Source: Gracilariopsis chorda (Eukaryota > Rhodophyta > Florideophyceae > Gracilariales > Gracilariaceae). Taken from it: a stretch of DNA of 64,000 bases. The DNA lies in assembly GCA_003194525.1 (NCBI GenBank), contig NBIV01000003.1, forward strand, positions 1 through 64,000. Reading direction: 5' to 3'. The notes under the pieces are model-generated. The model saw nothing but the letters and a program-made list of their open reading frames with translations, had not been told where the DNA came from and ran no database searches. Positions 52,531 to 63,871 of this stretch are shown one piece after another (the stretch's first letter is position 1; every line of letters begins with the position of its first letter). The translations under genes and the position numbers were made by a program.

Positions 52531-53436
52531 ATGGCTTCCCCGCTGCCTTCCTCCCCTGAATCGGTCCCCAACCCCCCTGTGCCTGCTACCATCCAAACGC
52601 CGTCTACCGTCACAAGCACACCAACCACGACGCCTAAGACTACCAAGAAAAAACGCATTCCCTTCTCTGCTGCATGGAATCTGTTCTTACTTAAGGCTAT
52701 CTCTACAGTGGATACCCATACCGCGCCGCACGGCAAAACGCAACCAAGATTCGAAGAAGCGCTGCAAATATTTTTGGCTGCAGTCCCGGACTCCTGGCTT
52801 GCAACTGTAACGGCACCATCGTGGAAGACCCTTAACGATCGCTTCAAGAAAATTATATCCGAGCATAGGAAGGCTGTCAATTGTAATGCAGTTGCATCAG
52901 GTATAATTGAAGTGCGAGGGGAGCGCGAAACTTTATTAGATGACTTGATTCTGGAAATAGATGAGTTCGAAGAGCGCCGCCGTACCGAACGTGATGAGCG
53001 TACAGAGCTAGATAAACGTCTTGTCGCAGCTGGAGCACAAATGCGAGCTCGGGCGCTTTCAAGAAAAAGGTCATTGGACCGAGAATTTGGTGAGGAATCG
53101 GAGCAAAAGCGGAAAAAGCACCCACTCATCGTGGATTCTGATGACGAAGAGCAAGATATGATTAGTGCTCATATCGCTGCTCGTAGGGAGATTGAGGGGA
53201 AGAGGCTGAAGTTGGAAGAGGACAGGTTCTGTTTTGAACAGAGAAGAGAGGAGCGGGAAGAATCGCGTTTGCAGAGGGCACAGGAGTTGGAAGAGAAGCG
53301 ACTGACGCTGGAAGCGAAACGAATTGATTTGGAAGAAAAAAGGGCTGCTATGGATAGGTAGCAAATGAAGCAATATGCTGCTGAACGCACAGCCACTTTA
53401 GACGTGCTGGCAGCCCTAGCTAAGAAACTGCAGTGA
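52531..53436 (+). CDS. Harbinger 3 Myb/SANT-like DNA-binding protein with in-frame TAG
   Basis: ATG at 52531 (MASPLPSSPESVPN) is chosen over the open frame start at 52381 because it opens the Pro/Thr-rich N-terminus seen in the relative at 42974. A trihelix/Myb-like domain follows (RIPFSAAWNLFLLKAIS near 52650, RFEEALQIFLAAVPDSWLAT, then PSWKTLNDRFKKIISEH). Then come ETLLDDLILEIDEFEERR, a basic segment (EQKRKKHP) and a long coiled coil ending EKRAAMDR at TAG 53359-53361. The phase continues for 24 codons (QMKQYAAERTATLDVLAALA..KKLQ) to TGA 53434-53436, the same ending as the truncated 9852-10475 relative. Function: binding element ends together with the transposase. The TAG falls at the same place as in the Harbinger 2 protein. 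Confidence 0.7.
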
Positions 53437-53446
53437 GATTTGTCTC

Positions 53447-54586
53447 TTAGGCCTCACCTAGATAATCGGAAAGTGAAGGGGGAGCACAGTTGAAATAGGA
53501 AGCACTTTGGCCTCCAGAGTGGAGACATACTTTGACGTTCCAGAGTAAAGCGGAGGATTTGTACATCAATGCAATCGGTGCTTGGCGAACTTTAAGCTGT
53601 CGTTTGTAATCTTGGGAAGACCAGATCTGTTTGAGATCTTTGTACGACCATTCCACACCTTCGCGAACCGCACTTATAGACTTGTTATAAATTGCTTCCT
53701 CTGCAGAACATCCGACACGAGGGAAGGCAGTTTGCAACCATGGCCTGAGAACGTATGCTGCATCCCCAAATATGCAGTATTGTACATTGTCGATAACCAA
53801 TGAAGATTGTAGAACACCATATAATTGACTCTGACGATATAAAGTCATGTCGTGACGCCGTCCTACCTCTGGGCCGTACAAGTAAAACACTAGGCCATCA
53901 GGAGTAGTGATGGTCTGATATATCAGACAATGCATCCTCTTATGCCCAGAATAGCAGCTTCTCTGATTTGCAGAAGGACCGCCTGGCCGGCTCATTTCTA
54001 TCTTCGTACAATCGATAAACCCAATACAATTGTCAAGCGGAGCGCCTTTAGACGCAATAGTTTCTGCATATAATCGGGCTCGACTCTCTATTAGGCTTGA
54101 CTGAAACGTGCTTAACAGATCCCCATGTACTGCAACAAGTTTTTCAACTACCTCCCAGAAGACGTCCGACAGTGCTGATGAACGCATACAAAACATCACC
54201 TCAACATCCACCCATCTGATTGGAGAAGCTAATCTTCTCAACATTATTCATGTAGCAGCCACAGGATCACAAACGTATCCTGAACGCTTTGTTCTTCTAG
54301 AATTCCAGCCTGTAAGCGCGATGATAGCGCCAAGATCTTGTTTTCGAAATCGGAAGTTCCATAGGCATTGTTCATCACTAAAAAAGTTCACATTAAATGA
54401 CGTGACGCTGATGTGTCTAGATCGACGTTGAATGAGACGAACGTCTCTTGCAACCCGTCGGTATCGCTTCTGCAGACGTAACAAAACCTCATCTTTGGCT
54501 CCAGCAAGCAACGCCAGACTAGTTATGCGTGAGCGCTTTTGTTTGCGGCGGATAGCCGCTCCGATTTGATAGTCCTTCTGCTTCAT
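53447..54586 (-). pseudogene. Harbinger 3 DDE transposase with one in-frame TGA
   Basis: The phase is open from 54586 to a TGA at 54248-54250 and then continues in register to 53447, about 380 residues in all. N-terminal part: LRLQKRYRRVARDVRLIQRR and GWNSRRTKRSGY. After the stop: RRLASPIRWVDVEVMF, ALSDVFWEVVEKLVA, then the catalytic core DNCIGFIDCTKIEMS, GRRHDMTLYRQ, YCIFGDAAYVLRPWL and EWSYKDLKQIW, all DDE residues present. A single stop in an otherwise full-length gene suggests recent inactivation, or a truncated protein started at an internal Met (54244). It is convergent with the Myb-like gene, with 10 bp between the two coding ends. Confidence 0.85.
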
Positions 54587-54662
54587 GGCACGGACGAAGT
54601 GCCACTGAAGGATGGACTGTGGGGAACATGGGGATTGTCAGAGGAAATAGAATAAAATTCTG

Positions 54663-54691
54663 GCTCGTACTCACATTGTGTGAGTACGAGC
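54663..54691. repeat. Short hairpin inside the Harbinger 3 right end
   Basis: 13-bp perfect arms (GCTCGTACTCACA and complement) with a 3-base loop (TTG), about 140 bp inside the right terminus and upstream of the transposase gene. Possibly a subterminal binding site. Confidence 0.6.
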
Positions 54692-54835
54692 TAGCAGAAC
54701 CAGAACGGTTGACCTTGTGAAGTCATATTTGATCGTAAACTTGCATGACACAAATATGACCTCAAATTTCTGTTTAGATTTATGAGTCATATTTGCAAGT
54801 CATGTGAAAAAAAATACTTTCGTAAACTCTCTATT

Positions 54836-55329
54836 GAAGAATAAGGTTCTTGTTTCTCTCTTTCATAAGCTCCGAGATTTTTACTTCATTGCGCTTTGTA
54901 CACGGCCAGAACAGCTTGCAGTATTATGAAACTAGCAAGAAAACATGTTTGAAACATCTTCGGAAAAGCACACTGATGCGCTTTGCCGCAGGCCCCTCTT
55001 CGCTATTCCGGCCGTGTCCTTGTGCTACAGTATCCTCAGTACAAGAGAGTGGTTTTAGGGTTTTTTATTTCGCTTTGTACTCAACAGTGTGCTGTTCTGG
55101 GACGACAAACATCGTAATTTTTCATGACAGTTTCTTCATGCTGCCCAATTTTTGGGCAATTCAGCTGTCTCAATTTCTTGAGCTTTGGAAAGTGTACTTC
55201 GACGTCTTTTGAAGGAAGAATTGTGGACAGGCTGCTCGAAGGAGAGTCTGAAGAAACTTCGGAATGTCGAATACTGGAGTTGTGAGTATCACAACTCACA
55301 AGGAACCACGGAGTTGGGGTGCGGAGCGG
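54836..55329. other. No recognised gene
   Basis: About 490 bp. A 120-residue plus-strand frame (54850-55212) lacks any recognisable feature. Confidence 0.4.
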
Positions 55330-55584
55330 TCAAAGCAGTCGAATGTTTGGACTAGCCATGCTTTGGCTGGGAAGTGGTGACATTCTAAAACCTGAAGCGC
55401 TGAAGGATTGTTCCATTCCATTGGTGCCAACACAAATGTTGTACGAGGCATTCCAAATGAATTTGGCGAAGTCTTTCTTCAGAGAATCCAGCCCGGTCCT
55501 GGTAGAATCACTCGCGTCAATGAGCAAGATTACGTCCCTCATAAATCCGCCGAGGTTCAAGGTGGAATTGGACAGGACTGACAT
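55330..55584 (-). pseudogene. Possible von Willebrand A-like domain fragment
   Basis: An 84-residue minus-strand frame contains MRDVILLIDASDSTRTG, resembling the first strand of a vWA domain with a DxSxS metal-ion site (DASDS), followed by a helix LDSLKKDFAKFI as expected. The rest of the domain is missing or out of phase, so this is a remnant or a chance similarity. vWA domains mediate protein binding; no specific role can be given. Confidence 0.3.
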
Positions 55585-55653
55585 TTTTGGTAAGAACCTG
55601 TATTGCCAAGATGTCTGTGCCTGTTTTTATATGGGACCGTGTCCCTAATTAAT

Positions 55654-56217
55654 TCATTGTGCAGTGGGGCCTAATCTAAGAGGGACCTCTCTCTCTAGAA
55701 TAACCAGCATCTTCTCTGTCCATGTTCTTATGATTGATTCAACATCGAGTCCTTGTCTTTCTCGAAGAGGTCGAAACTTTCTTCGTCGGGATGCCTGTCT
55801 ACGGGGACATCTGAGAACGAAATGATTTACACTATTTTTGCATTGAGCTCCCATCCACGCGGGCTTTGCGAACACGAATCTCGTTGTTCGGACAGGAAGA
55901 GGCTGATGGATCAGTGGGGCTTTGAAATCCGTATTAATTTTGCCAATGCAAGTTGCGTCCAAGCTCTGAGTGTCACAGGCATTTCCTAACATGCTCATTG
56001 GAAGTCTGAGTCTCTTTCCTCTCACATGATACGTGTGGGAACAAAACATGTTGCACATCCTGAGGGAAAGCCTCGCGAGGAGCACAGAAAAACCAGGAGA
56101 AGAATGAAAAAACGCTTCGTACTTGGTGTAGACGTATCGGATCTTGAGAGGGATGGACAAACGGAGAACGTTTAAGTGGGAAGAGATGGTTATACAGAGG
56201 AAAGCCGTGTGGTGCAC
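55654..56217 (-). CDS. Hypothetical protein
   Basis: A 187-residue uninterrupted frame upstream of the vWA-like fragment on the same strand. It has a mildly hydrophobic N-terminus and a basic C-terminal half (RCPRRQASRRRKFRPLRERQ). No family recognised. It might be an upstream part of the same decayed gene as 55330-55584 or a chance frame. Confidence 0.25.
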   Translation of the reverse strand: MHHTAFLCITISSHLNVLRLSIPLKIRYVYTKYEAFFHSSPGFSVLLARLSLRMCNMFCSHTYHVRGKRLRLPMSMLGNACDTQSLDATCIGKINTDFKAPLIHQPLPVRTTRFVFAKPAWMGAQCKNSVNHFVLRCPRRQASRRRKFRPLRERQGLDVESIIRTWTEKMLVILEREVPLRLGPTAQ

Positions 56218-57490
56218 GGTCCTTGTGTCTGGCTCGAAGCATCACTTACTACATCCATTCTACTGCAGAGTCACACATACACTTTCATGATCTTGGTGAA
56301 GTAATTTACAATGCAAGACGTTGCTCGATACTGGTTGTAAGGCTTCTATATGAAATGACTAGTGAATTTCCAGTGGAAGCTCTTCTTCTTCGGCATAGCC
56401 CTCTGGTTACAATCTCAGGTATGAGCACGTTGCTGCGAATGGTTCTTGGGTATGATGCATTTCGAGGTGGAAACAAATTACAGATTAGGTCCGAAGACTA
56501 GACAATGGGGCACATATCCTCAACATGTCAACCCGTTGCAGCTTGAGCTGACAGAGATGCCAGAAGCATTCGCGATGAGACGAACAGCTACAAACCGCTA
56601 TGCGTTGTCACGCTTTATACGGTGCTGGTATTCTTTAGTACTTTGAGTGTCCCAAGGGCTAATGATAGCTTCTTGAACTGATAGGTTACAGTTACAGACA
56701 GGTCCTGTACCCACCCATACTTTTGAATTTGAAAGAACATCAATTTTGTAACTCTAATAAGAGTTAAAGGGTTAACCACATGTTCTACGTGTAGACATTT
56801 ATACTCTACGTGTACTTGTCAACTGACAGTCATGGCGTCGGGAGCGGAACAAGGAACTCTCGAGATGAAAGTTCAGATCACACGTTCAAGAGAATAGTTT
56901 GGAGTTCCGGCTTGGTAAACAACACGGAACAGCGATAGAAAAAGCCATAGATGAAGCTAATTGTATCCCTGTACTTTCAGTGAGGATGGGTTATTCTGAG
57001 TGTCATGTTGCACAATGTCACGACACCGGACGATGAGAGTCCTCCTTATTTACCTCTTCACCGGAGAGTAAGTTGAAAACATATTCGTAGCTCAAAAGCA
57101 CTGGAATTGGCTTGCTTGCAATGCCAATAGCGAGAATACCGAAAAAGATTAATAGCAACATTAGTAATGCAAAGAGAAGCGCAAAAGGTTTAAAGCCTCG
57201 AAAAAGAAAAGCATAAATAGATGAGGATAAAAGCCTACACAAAACAGCGGCCCTTTAAAAGCCGTATAGAAGAACAATAATTACAACACATACGCGACCA
57301 ATCGTTAAGGTCTAAAAAAAAAGATAAAAACGCCTTCACTAAACACGCACGACCAAAACACTAGGTTTAATGCGTAGAATGGACCAATGTAATATGCACG
57401 GCTGATTTTGTAATACACCGAGATATCCGAGTCAATCACGATGTGCGAGAGACTGTGCTGCACTTTTATAGATGCAAACTAGGGTACAGA
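56218..57490. other. No recognised gene
   Basis: About 1.3 kb of AT-rich sequence left of the Copia 2 LTR. Frames are short and featureless. Confidence 0.45.
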
Positions 57491-57780
57491 TGTAAATGTA
57501 CGATCAGTTAGGTCGCTCATTGTTGACGTAGGGATGTGCTACCGCGCCGGAGTTGGAAAAGAGACATAAACAGCACAATGCTAGGGTTTAGCTTCTCCTC
57601 TGCTCGCCCTATGTTTTTTCAGCCAGTTGCTCAGCCTTTATGCTCTTTTTTTGCCTGTTCGATTGGGCACTTGCTGATAATAGCTAATTTTCTCTATAGG
57701 CTGTTCGGGCTGGCGCTCATTTGCAATGCAGCTCTGTGTATGTTCACATACACTCCAGTTGCGGTAGACTCTAATCGCAA
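57491..57780 (-). repeat. Copia-2 3' LTR
   Basis: 57491-57620 matches the 5' LTR visible at 63872-64000. The inner limit (toward 57780) is approximate because the 5' LTR leaves the window. It ends TTACA on the minus strand. Confidence 0.65.
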
Positions 57781-59370
57781 CTAAGTCCATGTTTTACTGT
57801 TATGGCTAAACGTTCTATGATCCGGTAGCAATAACATCCCAGTAGCTGCGACACGATTCAAAAGTTTGTGCATGAAGCGATTGTGCTTTGTCAATGCGTA
57901 GGCGATGTTAAAGTTGCCCTGAATCCATCGTAGTGTGTCTAGCTCCCGAGTTTCGAATGAATCTCTGATACGTTGTACAGTCTGGCGTAGTCTGTATTCT
58001 TTGCTCTCATGAATTGTAGTAATTGTATCGAAGAGGCCCTTAGAATCAACGTTCAAAACATGGGAGAACTGGTCAGATGGGAATATAGACTGCAATGTGC
58101 ATTTCAAGTTGAAACCTCTGTCGTCGGCTTCCGTGCACGCAATTATTTCTGCACCATACGATGATTATGACACACTTTTTTGCTTCATACTGCCCCAGTG
58201 TATTAGATGGTAGCTAGTCCCATCGCCTTCAGCCGTAGTATACCTAACACCAGTGATAAAAGTAGTTTGTCCGTACTGCTGCGAAGCGGATATATTGAAC
58301 GATGCGTTAGAAAAGGATACTACTTCGGCTGAGGTGATTCTTCCTGTTGGTCTTCTAAATGTTATAATCGGCCCAAGACTGCCGAGTTCATTTAAGATCT
58401 TGTTAGCATCTACAAGATCTGCGACAGTCAGTTGAGGAATCTTCTGTTGCAACAAAGAACCAAAATAAGATGCTTGCGGGAGTGCTCCGCATCCGAGGCA
58501 AATTAGTTCTCCTGCTAGGGTTCGATACAGATTAATTTCATTCGAGAATGCCCTTTCGTGCTTCATAGCTCTTCTAGCTTTGCTGATATTCATCGTCCTG
58601 ATCTCATCAATATACTGTTGCATAGACAGTTTAATCGTGAAATCTTCGCCCTGACGTATCTGACATCCATTGAACCTAATTTCGTCATCGAAGATCGTCC
58701 TACTAACACGGAATCTGCGGAATAACATCTGAGAGAACTCTTTCATGTCCTCGACACTGCCAGAAGTCAGTAGGTCGCCTGTTAGCTTGGCAATAATGAG
58801 TTCAATGTCCCCTTTCTCTCTACGCTTGATATATAACTGGCTCACTCCGAACGCTCGTTGGAATCCTGCAGTATGTATGAGCCAGTTCTCGATTACCATT
58901 GCCCACTGTCTTCCTGCTTCGCTGATGCCGTACGGAAGTTTCAACAATGTCCACAAGATGCCACACTTGAATGTCCACTCACGAGGCGGTCGAACATACA
59001 GATCGCGCTTGATTGGTCCGCTTTGAAGGTAAGCTTCTTTAATATCAGTACACCCAATTCGAAACTGTAGTTTTGTGGCAAAGGACAGTAGAATGCGGAT
59101 GATATCAAACTCTGCGTTTGCCGAGTCATTTCTAAAGTTACCTTTCTCCTTGCCGCGATTACCATGAGGGCAGAGTCTGGCCTTCATACGTTTGTGGTTC
59201 TTCTCTTCGTTTTTGACCTTGTACACGACATGCGGATTTATCACGTTGGCATCACGAGGAACTGTAAGTTCGTCAACTTCAACATAGGCCCCTTCCAGGC
59301 CGTTTCCAGTTCTTCGTCAACGGCCTTATCCAATATCCATGACGGTGCGCAATCCATTCGGTTTCGTGTA
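57781..59370 (-). pseudogene. Copia-2 reverse transcriptase and RNase H
   Basis: The phase is open from about 59244 to a TAA near 58162-58164 and continues in register to 57781. Upstream RT blocks are EGAYVEVDELTVPRD and NPHVVYKVKNEEKN. The core follows: RIGCTDIKEAYLQSG, RDLYVRPPREW, and LTGDLLTSG where the catalytic YVDD should stand (only the second Asp remains). RNase H shows VVSFSNASFNIS, ASQQYGQ, KQKSVS followed by the TAA, SSYGAEIIAC, and finally VDSKGLFDTITT with FNIAYALTKHN. RT would be inactive because the first YVDD aspartate is gone. Role in active elements: cDNA synthesis in particles. Confidence 0.8.
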
Positions 59371-59587
59371 ACTTGTGAACCTCCTATCACGTCGTATATC
59401 TGTGTCAACACTTGCTGCTCGTTGGTTGTAAGATCATTATTCTGCGCAGCCAGTGGACCCGTCGCTGAGGTTTGACCAATATCTCGAGACCGGTCACCGC
59501 ATACGGTCCCACCGAAGAACGACGAACGTGTTTCTGGACCTGCTTCGTCTTAGAGCTCACTGTCTTCCGGGCCGAACACATCCAGCA

Positions 59588-61524
59588 TTATGAGCATTCT
59601 GGCTGCTCTTCCTCTTCATGTGCAGTGTCAGGGATGTTGTCTGCGCGGACATCTTCTAGCACTCCACTCTGTAGTTCCCAGGCTATTTTTCCTTCGGGCA
59701 CAAGCCTGACGTGTTCATTTGTTACTTTCATGGGTGGTCCACGATCTGAGCGTCTGCACCTAACATAAAACGGAGTGGCTCCAATGACTTTGGCTTTCAC
59801 CCATCGAACTGGGTCGTTTTGCTTGGACGTGTTGTAATATACCCAGATATATGTTCCAGGTTTCAGTGCGTGGGGTGGAATTAGGTGATTGTTGTGTGAT
59901 TTGAGAACTTTTTGCAAGGCACGTGTGGCTGCTGTGCGCTTGTGTGCCATCAACAATCCCTCAGGAACTGCGGTAGATGGTAATCCTAGAACGGAAAGAG
60001 AGTATCCTCTAGCCAGCTGAAATGCGCTCAGGACAGAATTGCCATGGAACAGGTTGCTTAGGAATAACGCACGTGCGATGATCGTCGCCAGCGAAGCTCG
60101 GGTGTTTTCCTTGGCTATGCGGAAAAGTATCGACTTGAATAGGCCATTATTGCGTTCTACTTTTCCGTTCTTGGATGATGATCGAGCGAGGGGGTCTTTG
60201 ATGTCAATTCCATGCAATGAAATAAGCTTCTGGAGTACTGAGTTCGTAAATTCAGGGTCTGCGCTGCAGTACCTCGGAGCACCATGGTGGTATATCTATT
60301 CCGACTCCAGCTTGTTGGACAAATCAAATGCGTTTCTTGAAGTGCAATGCCCTCAAAGAGGGATTCTTGGTACTTTGTTGATTTCCTGAATGTTTCGGTA
60401 ATGTAGTCATTGCATGAAATACGACCACTAATAGTGGATTTGAAACTTGGGACACGGAAGAGTCAATTGGCGGTTGGCCACAGTAGTGGGTATGAACCAC
60501 CAAAGTGGAGTAATTTAGTTAATTCTATTTATTATTTTTACACCCATTTCTGGGATGGTTAGTACTTAGTGCGCCGGCGGGTTGCCGTCGCACCAGTAAA
60601 CCTTCCCCAACAAGGGACCCCAACCTGGGGATTTGGCTCCAGACGTCACCGGCTTCGTGTGTTCTCTACTCCTCTTTGGAGGGAAGCACCATCAAATACG
60701 GGAAGTCTAACCCCCTTGCCTATCTAAAGGACCCGAGTATTCGGATTGTTATTCCAGCTGTCTTGGTGTTCGCCTTGTATAAGGTTTATTTACTGGCACT
60801 GCCGTTAGTCTTCGTCACGACACTCGTGACTCAGCTTCCCCTTCCTTTTTCCTCTTACAGGGTGGCTTTTCCCGCTACCCACGGCTCGTGTTCGCGTGTG
60901 CCACTAATATGGAAACCTTACCTCCATAGAGGACGACCACCCCCATACACTGCTCCTGCGGATACCCGATTCTTGCCTCAACCTCCCTGCGCAAGTCGTG
61001 ACGGGTGGCCTCGGCCTTACAACCCGACATAGTCGTGCCACTCCTGGGAGGGCTCTGCCCAACTGGGCTCACCTCTGACGAGGAAAGATCCCGAACGTCT
61101 TTCGGTGCACTCCCGCTTCCAGGCATCGCACTACATTTCTTCTAGGGACAATTGTACGTTCGCCGTAGTTGGTTCCGAGGTCGATGATGTTTAGAACTTC
61201 ATATTTGTTGCCATCGACGTATACTACTACGAAATCTGCTTGGACTGGCTGATTGATTGACTGGTTAATGTGGCTCAGGGATATTTTCTTCTTTGGAATC
61301 GGGCGCCCTGTCGAGGCATAGATATAGCACGCACCATGTACAGCATCGCATGTCTCAGACAATTTATCACTCAGCATGTGCGCATCTTTCAATATCGTTT
61401 TCATTTCGTCTGCCGTAGCGTGCGTAAAGCGGTGAATCTTCTTGATTGCAGTCTTGTCCAAGTTTCTACCGCGGTTGCCAAGCAGGGTACGCATCGTTGA
61501 CGAATTTTGTGGTACGAGTTCCAC
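59588..61524 (-). pseudogene. Copia-2 integrase, interrupted by LTR-like insertion C
   Basis: The first part (61524-61136) includes a His-containing zinc region (KIHRFTHATADEM, then CDAVHGACYIY) and the start of the catalytic core (DFVVVYVDGNKYEVLNIIDL). Insertion C (60338-61135) splits it between VPRRN and AFDLSNKLE; removing it with one TTTCT restores the phase. The second part has ADPEFTNSVLQ (second Asp), SKNGKVERNNGLFKS (Glu) and a C-terminal DNA-binding tail (GTYIWVYYNTSKQND, GPPMKVTNEHVRLV) to 59588. A TAG-type stop follows the junction region (NKLESE), so it is also otherwise damaged. Confidence 0.8.
60338..61135 (+). mobile_element. LTR-like insertion C, 798 bp
   Basis: Starts TGAAGTGCAATGCCC and ends GGCATCGCACTACA, flanked by the perfect 5-bp duplication TTTCT (60333-60337 and 61136-61140). 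It is related to copies A and D across its length, with moderate divergence. It is inserted antisense to the Copia integrase gene. Confidence 0.9.
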
Positions 61525-61975
61525 ACGTAGCCGTTCATTACCGCTCCCATCGTCTGCGTATAAGTTTGGAAAACGCGTTGCACTGTATCCATTGGCCGCT
61601 TGAAGCGTATCACAGTTGGAAGTTCTCGATTTAGCGTGTCGGAGAATAGTTTAACATCAAGGCCGATGAGGAGTCGGGATGAGCCATGTACAAGGTCCAA
61701 ATTGATAGTTGTTGGCATTCCATTTATATCATTAACGACAAGGATCCATTAGCATACAATCGGCCGAGCTTTTGCCCCAGCGATACCCCATCCGTGAAGG
61801 TAATGGTCTCGGGAGGGTCAATTGAAAATGATATACCGAGTGCGTCACAAAGCGCCGCAGCCTCTTCCAATCCCCCTGTCGATGTCGGTGCTCCTTCGTC
61901 CATAATTGGGTTGAGATCAGCGCGGAGCACTGCCGATCTCACTCCCGAGAAAGAGAAGTTGCCAGCACTTCTTCT
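61401..61975 (-). pseudogene. Copia-2 protease region
   Basis: 61942-61724 gives PIMDEGAPTSTGG (DxGA active-site-like motif), then ALGISFSIDPPETITFTDG and KLGRLYANGS. A one-base deletion near 61727 shifts the phase to 61718-61401 (MPTTINLDLV, LLIGLDVKLFS), which together resemble a retropepsin fold of this Copia lineage. It precedes integrase in the same transcript. Inactive because of the shift. Confidence 0.65.
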
Positions 61976-62054
61976 TTGACATCTCCTGCCAGAGGATCTT
62001 CATCCTGGACTAGTGTAGGCTTTCCTGAACAAACTCGTGCCTTGCGCTTTCTTT

Positions 62055-63860
62055 TCATCTTTTCTCGACATTCATCACGGTGTCGATACCAGTGTCCAAG
62101 TTCGCCACATGCTCTACATTGGCTCTCCTTTTTAGATGCTTGATAAAATGTGATCGGCCTGGCTGAGGAGTTGTGCTGCGTTTGCCGAGCAAAGATGCAT
62201 GCAAATTATCCGGATTACAGTTCAATGTGCTCTGCTGCGTGTGATCTACATGCGAAAGATATTCTGCAGCTTTTTCCATCATGAACATGGGGACATTACA
62301 GGAGCGTTGGTCATCAATCAAGTTCATAGAATCGCTGAGTTTGGACTTGAGGGCTGGAATGCCGGAAAGGCTTTCGTCTCCGTATTCTTTCAAAAGATCT
62401 GAAAGTAAATTCAACTCAGACTCTTTCAATGTAACTTGAACAGATCTTATAAGAGACGGAGCGTTCGATGCAGATGTAAGTTGGCAAACGAGGGCGTTCA
62501 TCGTGTCCGGCGTCAAGTGTGCGTTTCGTAGCATCATCATGGCCAACTGCCGGCTAGTACCATCACTTAGCCCAGCAGTGTGGTTTGAGTACTGAGCAAC
62601 TGCGCCACTAAATCTGCTGGCGTACGCGGCGACAGACTCGTTAGAACTTCGCTGACATTTCTCGATTGCGGTCGACAGGCCAACTTCTCTCTTGATCATT
62701 CGGTCGGACTGTCTTTGGCAATGATCATAAGAATTGACTAAACCAGCTTTTCATTACGTTTGTTGAGGTGCAATGCCCCAAAGGGGAGAAACACCGAAAG
62801 ACGTTCGAGATCTTCCTCTCACGAGGTGAACCCAATTGGGTAGAGCCCTCCCAGAGGTGTCACGGTGAAGCCGGTTTGTAAGACCAGGGACACCTGTCGC
62901 GACTTGCGCAGGGAGGTGAAGGCGAAGAATTGGTATCCGCGTGAGCGGGGTGTGATCCTCAGTAGAGGTATGTTTCCACGTAAGTGGGGGTGTGTGAGCG
63001 GATGCGCACACGAGGAGCGCGGATAGCGGGAGGTGCTACCCTAAAAAGGGGAAAAAGGAAGGGCAAAGAGGAGGAAGAGAGGACGAAGTGAGTCGCGAGA
63101 GCGACGGGGACGAACGGCGATGCCGGTAACAATATCCCTATACAGGGCGAAACACCAATGCAATTGGGACCATTATACTCGCAAGGATGGGCCTCTTTAG
63201 ATGTGCAAGGGGGTTAGATGTCCCGTGGTTTACGGCCTTTCCCTCCAAGGAGAAGTACAGCACGCGCGCAAGCGGTAACAACTAGAGCCAATTCCCCAGG
63301 TTGGGGTCCCTTGTTGGGGAAGGTTTACTGGTGCGACGGCAGTGCGCCGTCGCACTAAGTACTAGCTTTCCAGAAATGGGTGTGAAAATAATAAATAAAA
63401 TTAACTAAAATACTCCACATTTCGTGGCAACATCCAATACTGTGGCCAACCGCCAATTGACCCAAAACCGTGTCCCACGTGTCCATACCCACCATTGTGG
63501 GGCGTAGTTCATATACACACTACACAACCGATAATATCGGGAAAACGATCAAGTACCAGGAATCCCTCTCTGAGGGCGTTGCACTTCATTTGTTGTTCGC
63601 AAAGCCGTCCAGTGACAATTGTCTCAATGCTTCAGCTTCTTCAACAAATCATGTGCGGTGTCTTCGCATGACATATATATGATATGACCAGCGCCAGCAT
63701 GCAAAACTTCCCATTTGTTATCACTCTTTGCAAATTTGGTTATCATTCGCATCCAGCGTCGAAGAAAGTCGCGATAACGTACTTTCGACGTGACATTAGT
63801 GATGAACGTCGGTGCGCAGTTGAAATTGACGTGTGAATTGGCAGGGGCAAAGACCCTGCT
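62055..63860 (-). pseudogene. Copia-2 gag, interrupted by LTR-like insertion D
   Basis: The 5' part (about 63850-63600) reads NFNCAPTFITNVTS, VRYRDFLRRWMRMITKFA, and DTAHDLLKKLKH. Insertion D (62764-63588) follows. The main part, 62699-62055, has MIKREVGLSTAIEKCQRSSN and AAYASRFSGAVAQY, typical Gag capsid-like helices. A phase change near 62110 leads into CRACGELGHWYRHRDEC, a zinc-knuckle-like cluster. Gag would assemble the particle. Stops and shifts make it inactive. Confidence 0.7.
62764..63588 (-). mobile_element. LTR-like insertion D, 825 bp
   Basis: Minus-strand copy nearly identical to A (same 825-bp length). Ends on the plus strand are TGAGGTGCAATGCCCC at 62764 and GGGCGTTGCACTTCA at 63588, flanked by the perfect duplication TTTGT (62759-62763 and 63589-63593). 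Its near-identity to copy A implies recent movement. Confidence 0.9.
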
Positions 63861-63871
63861 GGGCCCATAAT
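63861..63871 (-). other. Copia-2 primer-binding site
   Basis: On the minus strand ATTATGGGCCC directly follows the LTR end (TCCACA). It has the same complementarity to the initiator tRNA-Met anticodon loop as in Copia 1. Confidence 0.7.

Larger units (their letters stand above)
52231..54832. mobile_element. Harbinger 3, complete 2.6-kb element with TIRs and target duplication
   Basis: The ends are inverted repeats of about 45 bp starting AGAGAGTTTACGAAAGTA and containing a T-run followed by CACATG.CTTGCAAAT, with few mismatches (52231-52276 and 54786-54832). A 3-bp duplication, ATT, flanks them (52228-52230 and 54833-54835). Inside are a Myb-like gene (plus) and a transposase gene (minus) in convergent order. 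The transposase has one in-frame TGA. Confidence 0.9.

Noticed and set aside
57018-57242. A 74-residue hydrophobic minus-strand frame
   Set aside because: A single possible membrane segment in AT-rich DNA; nothing distinguishes it from chance.
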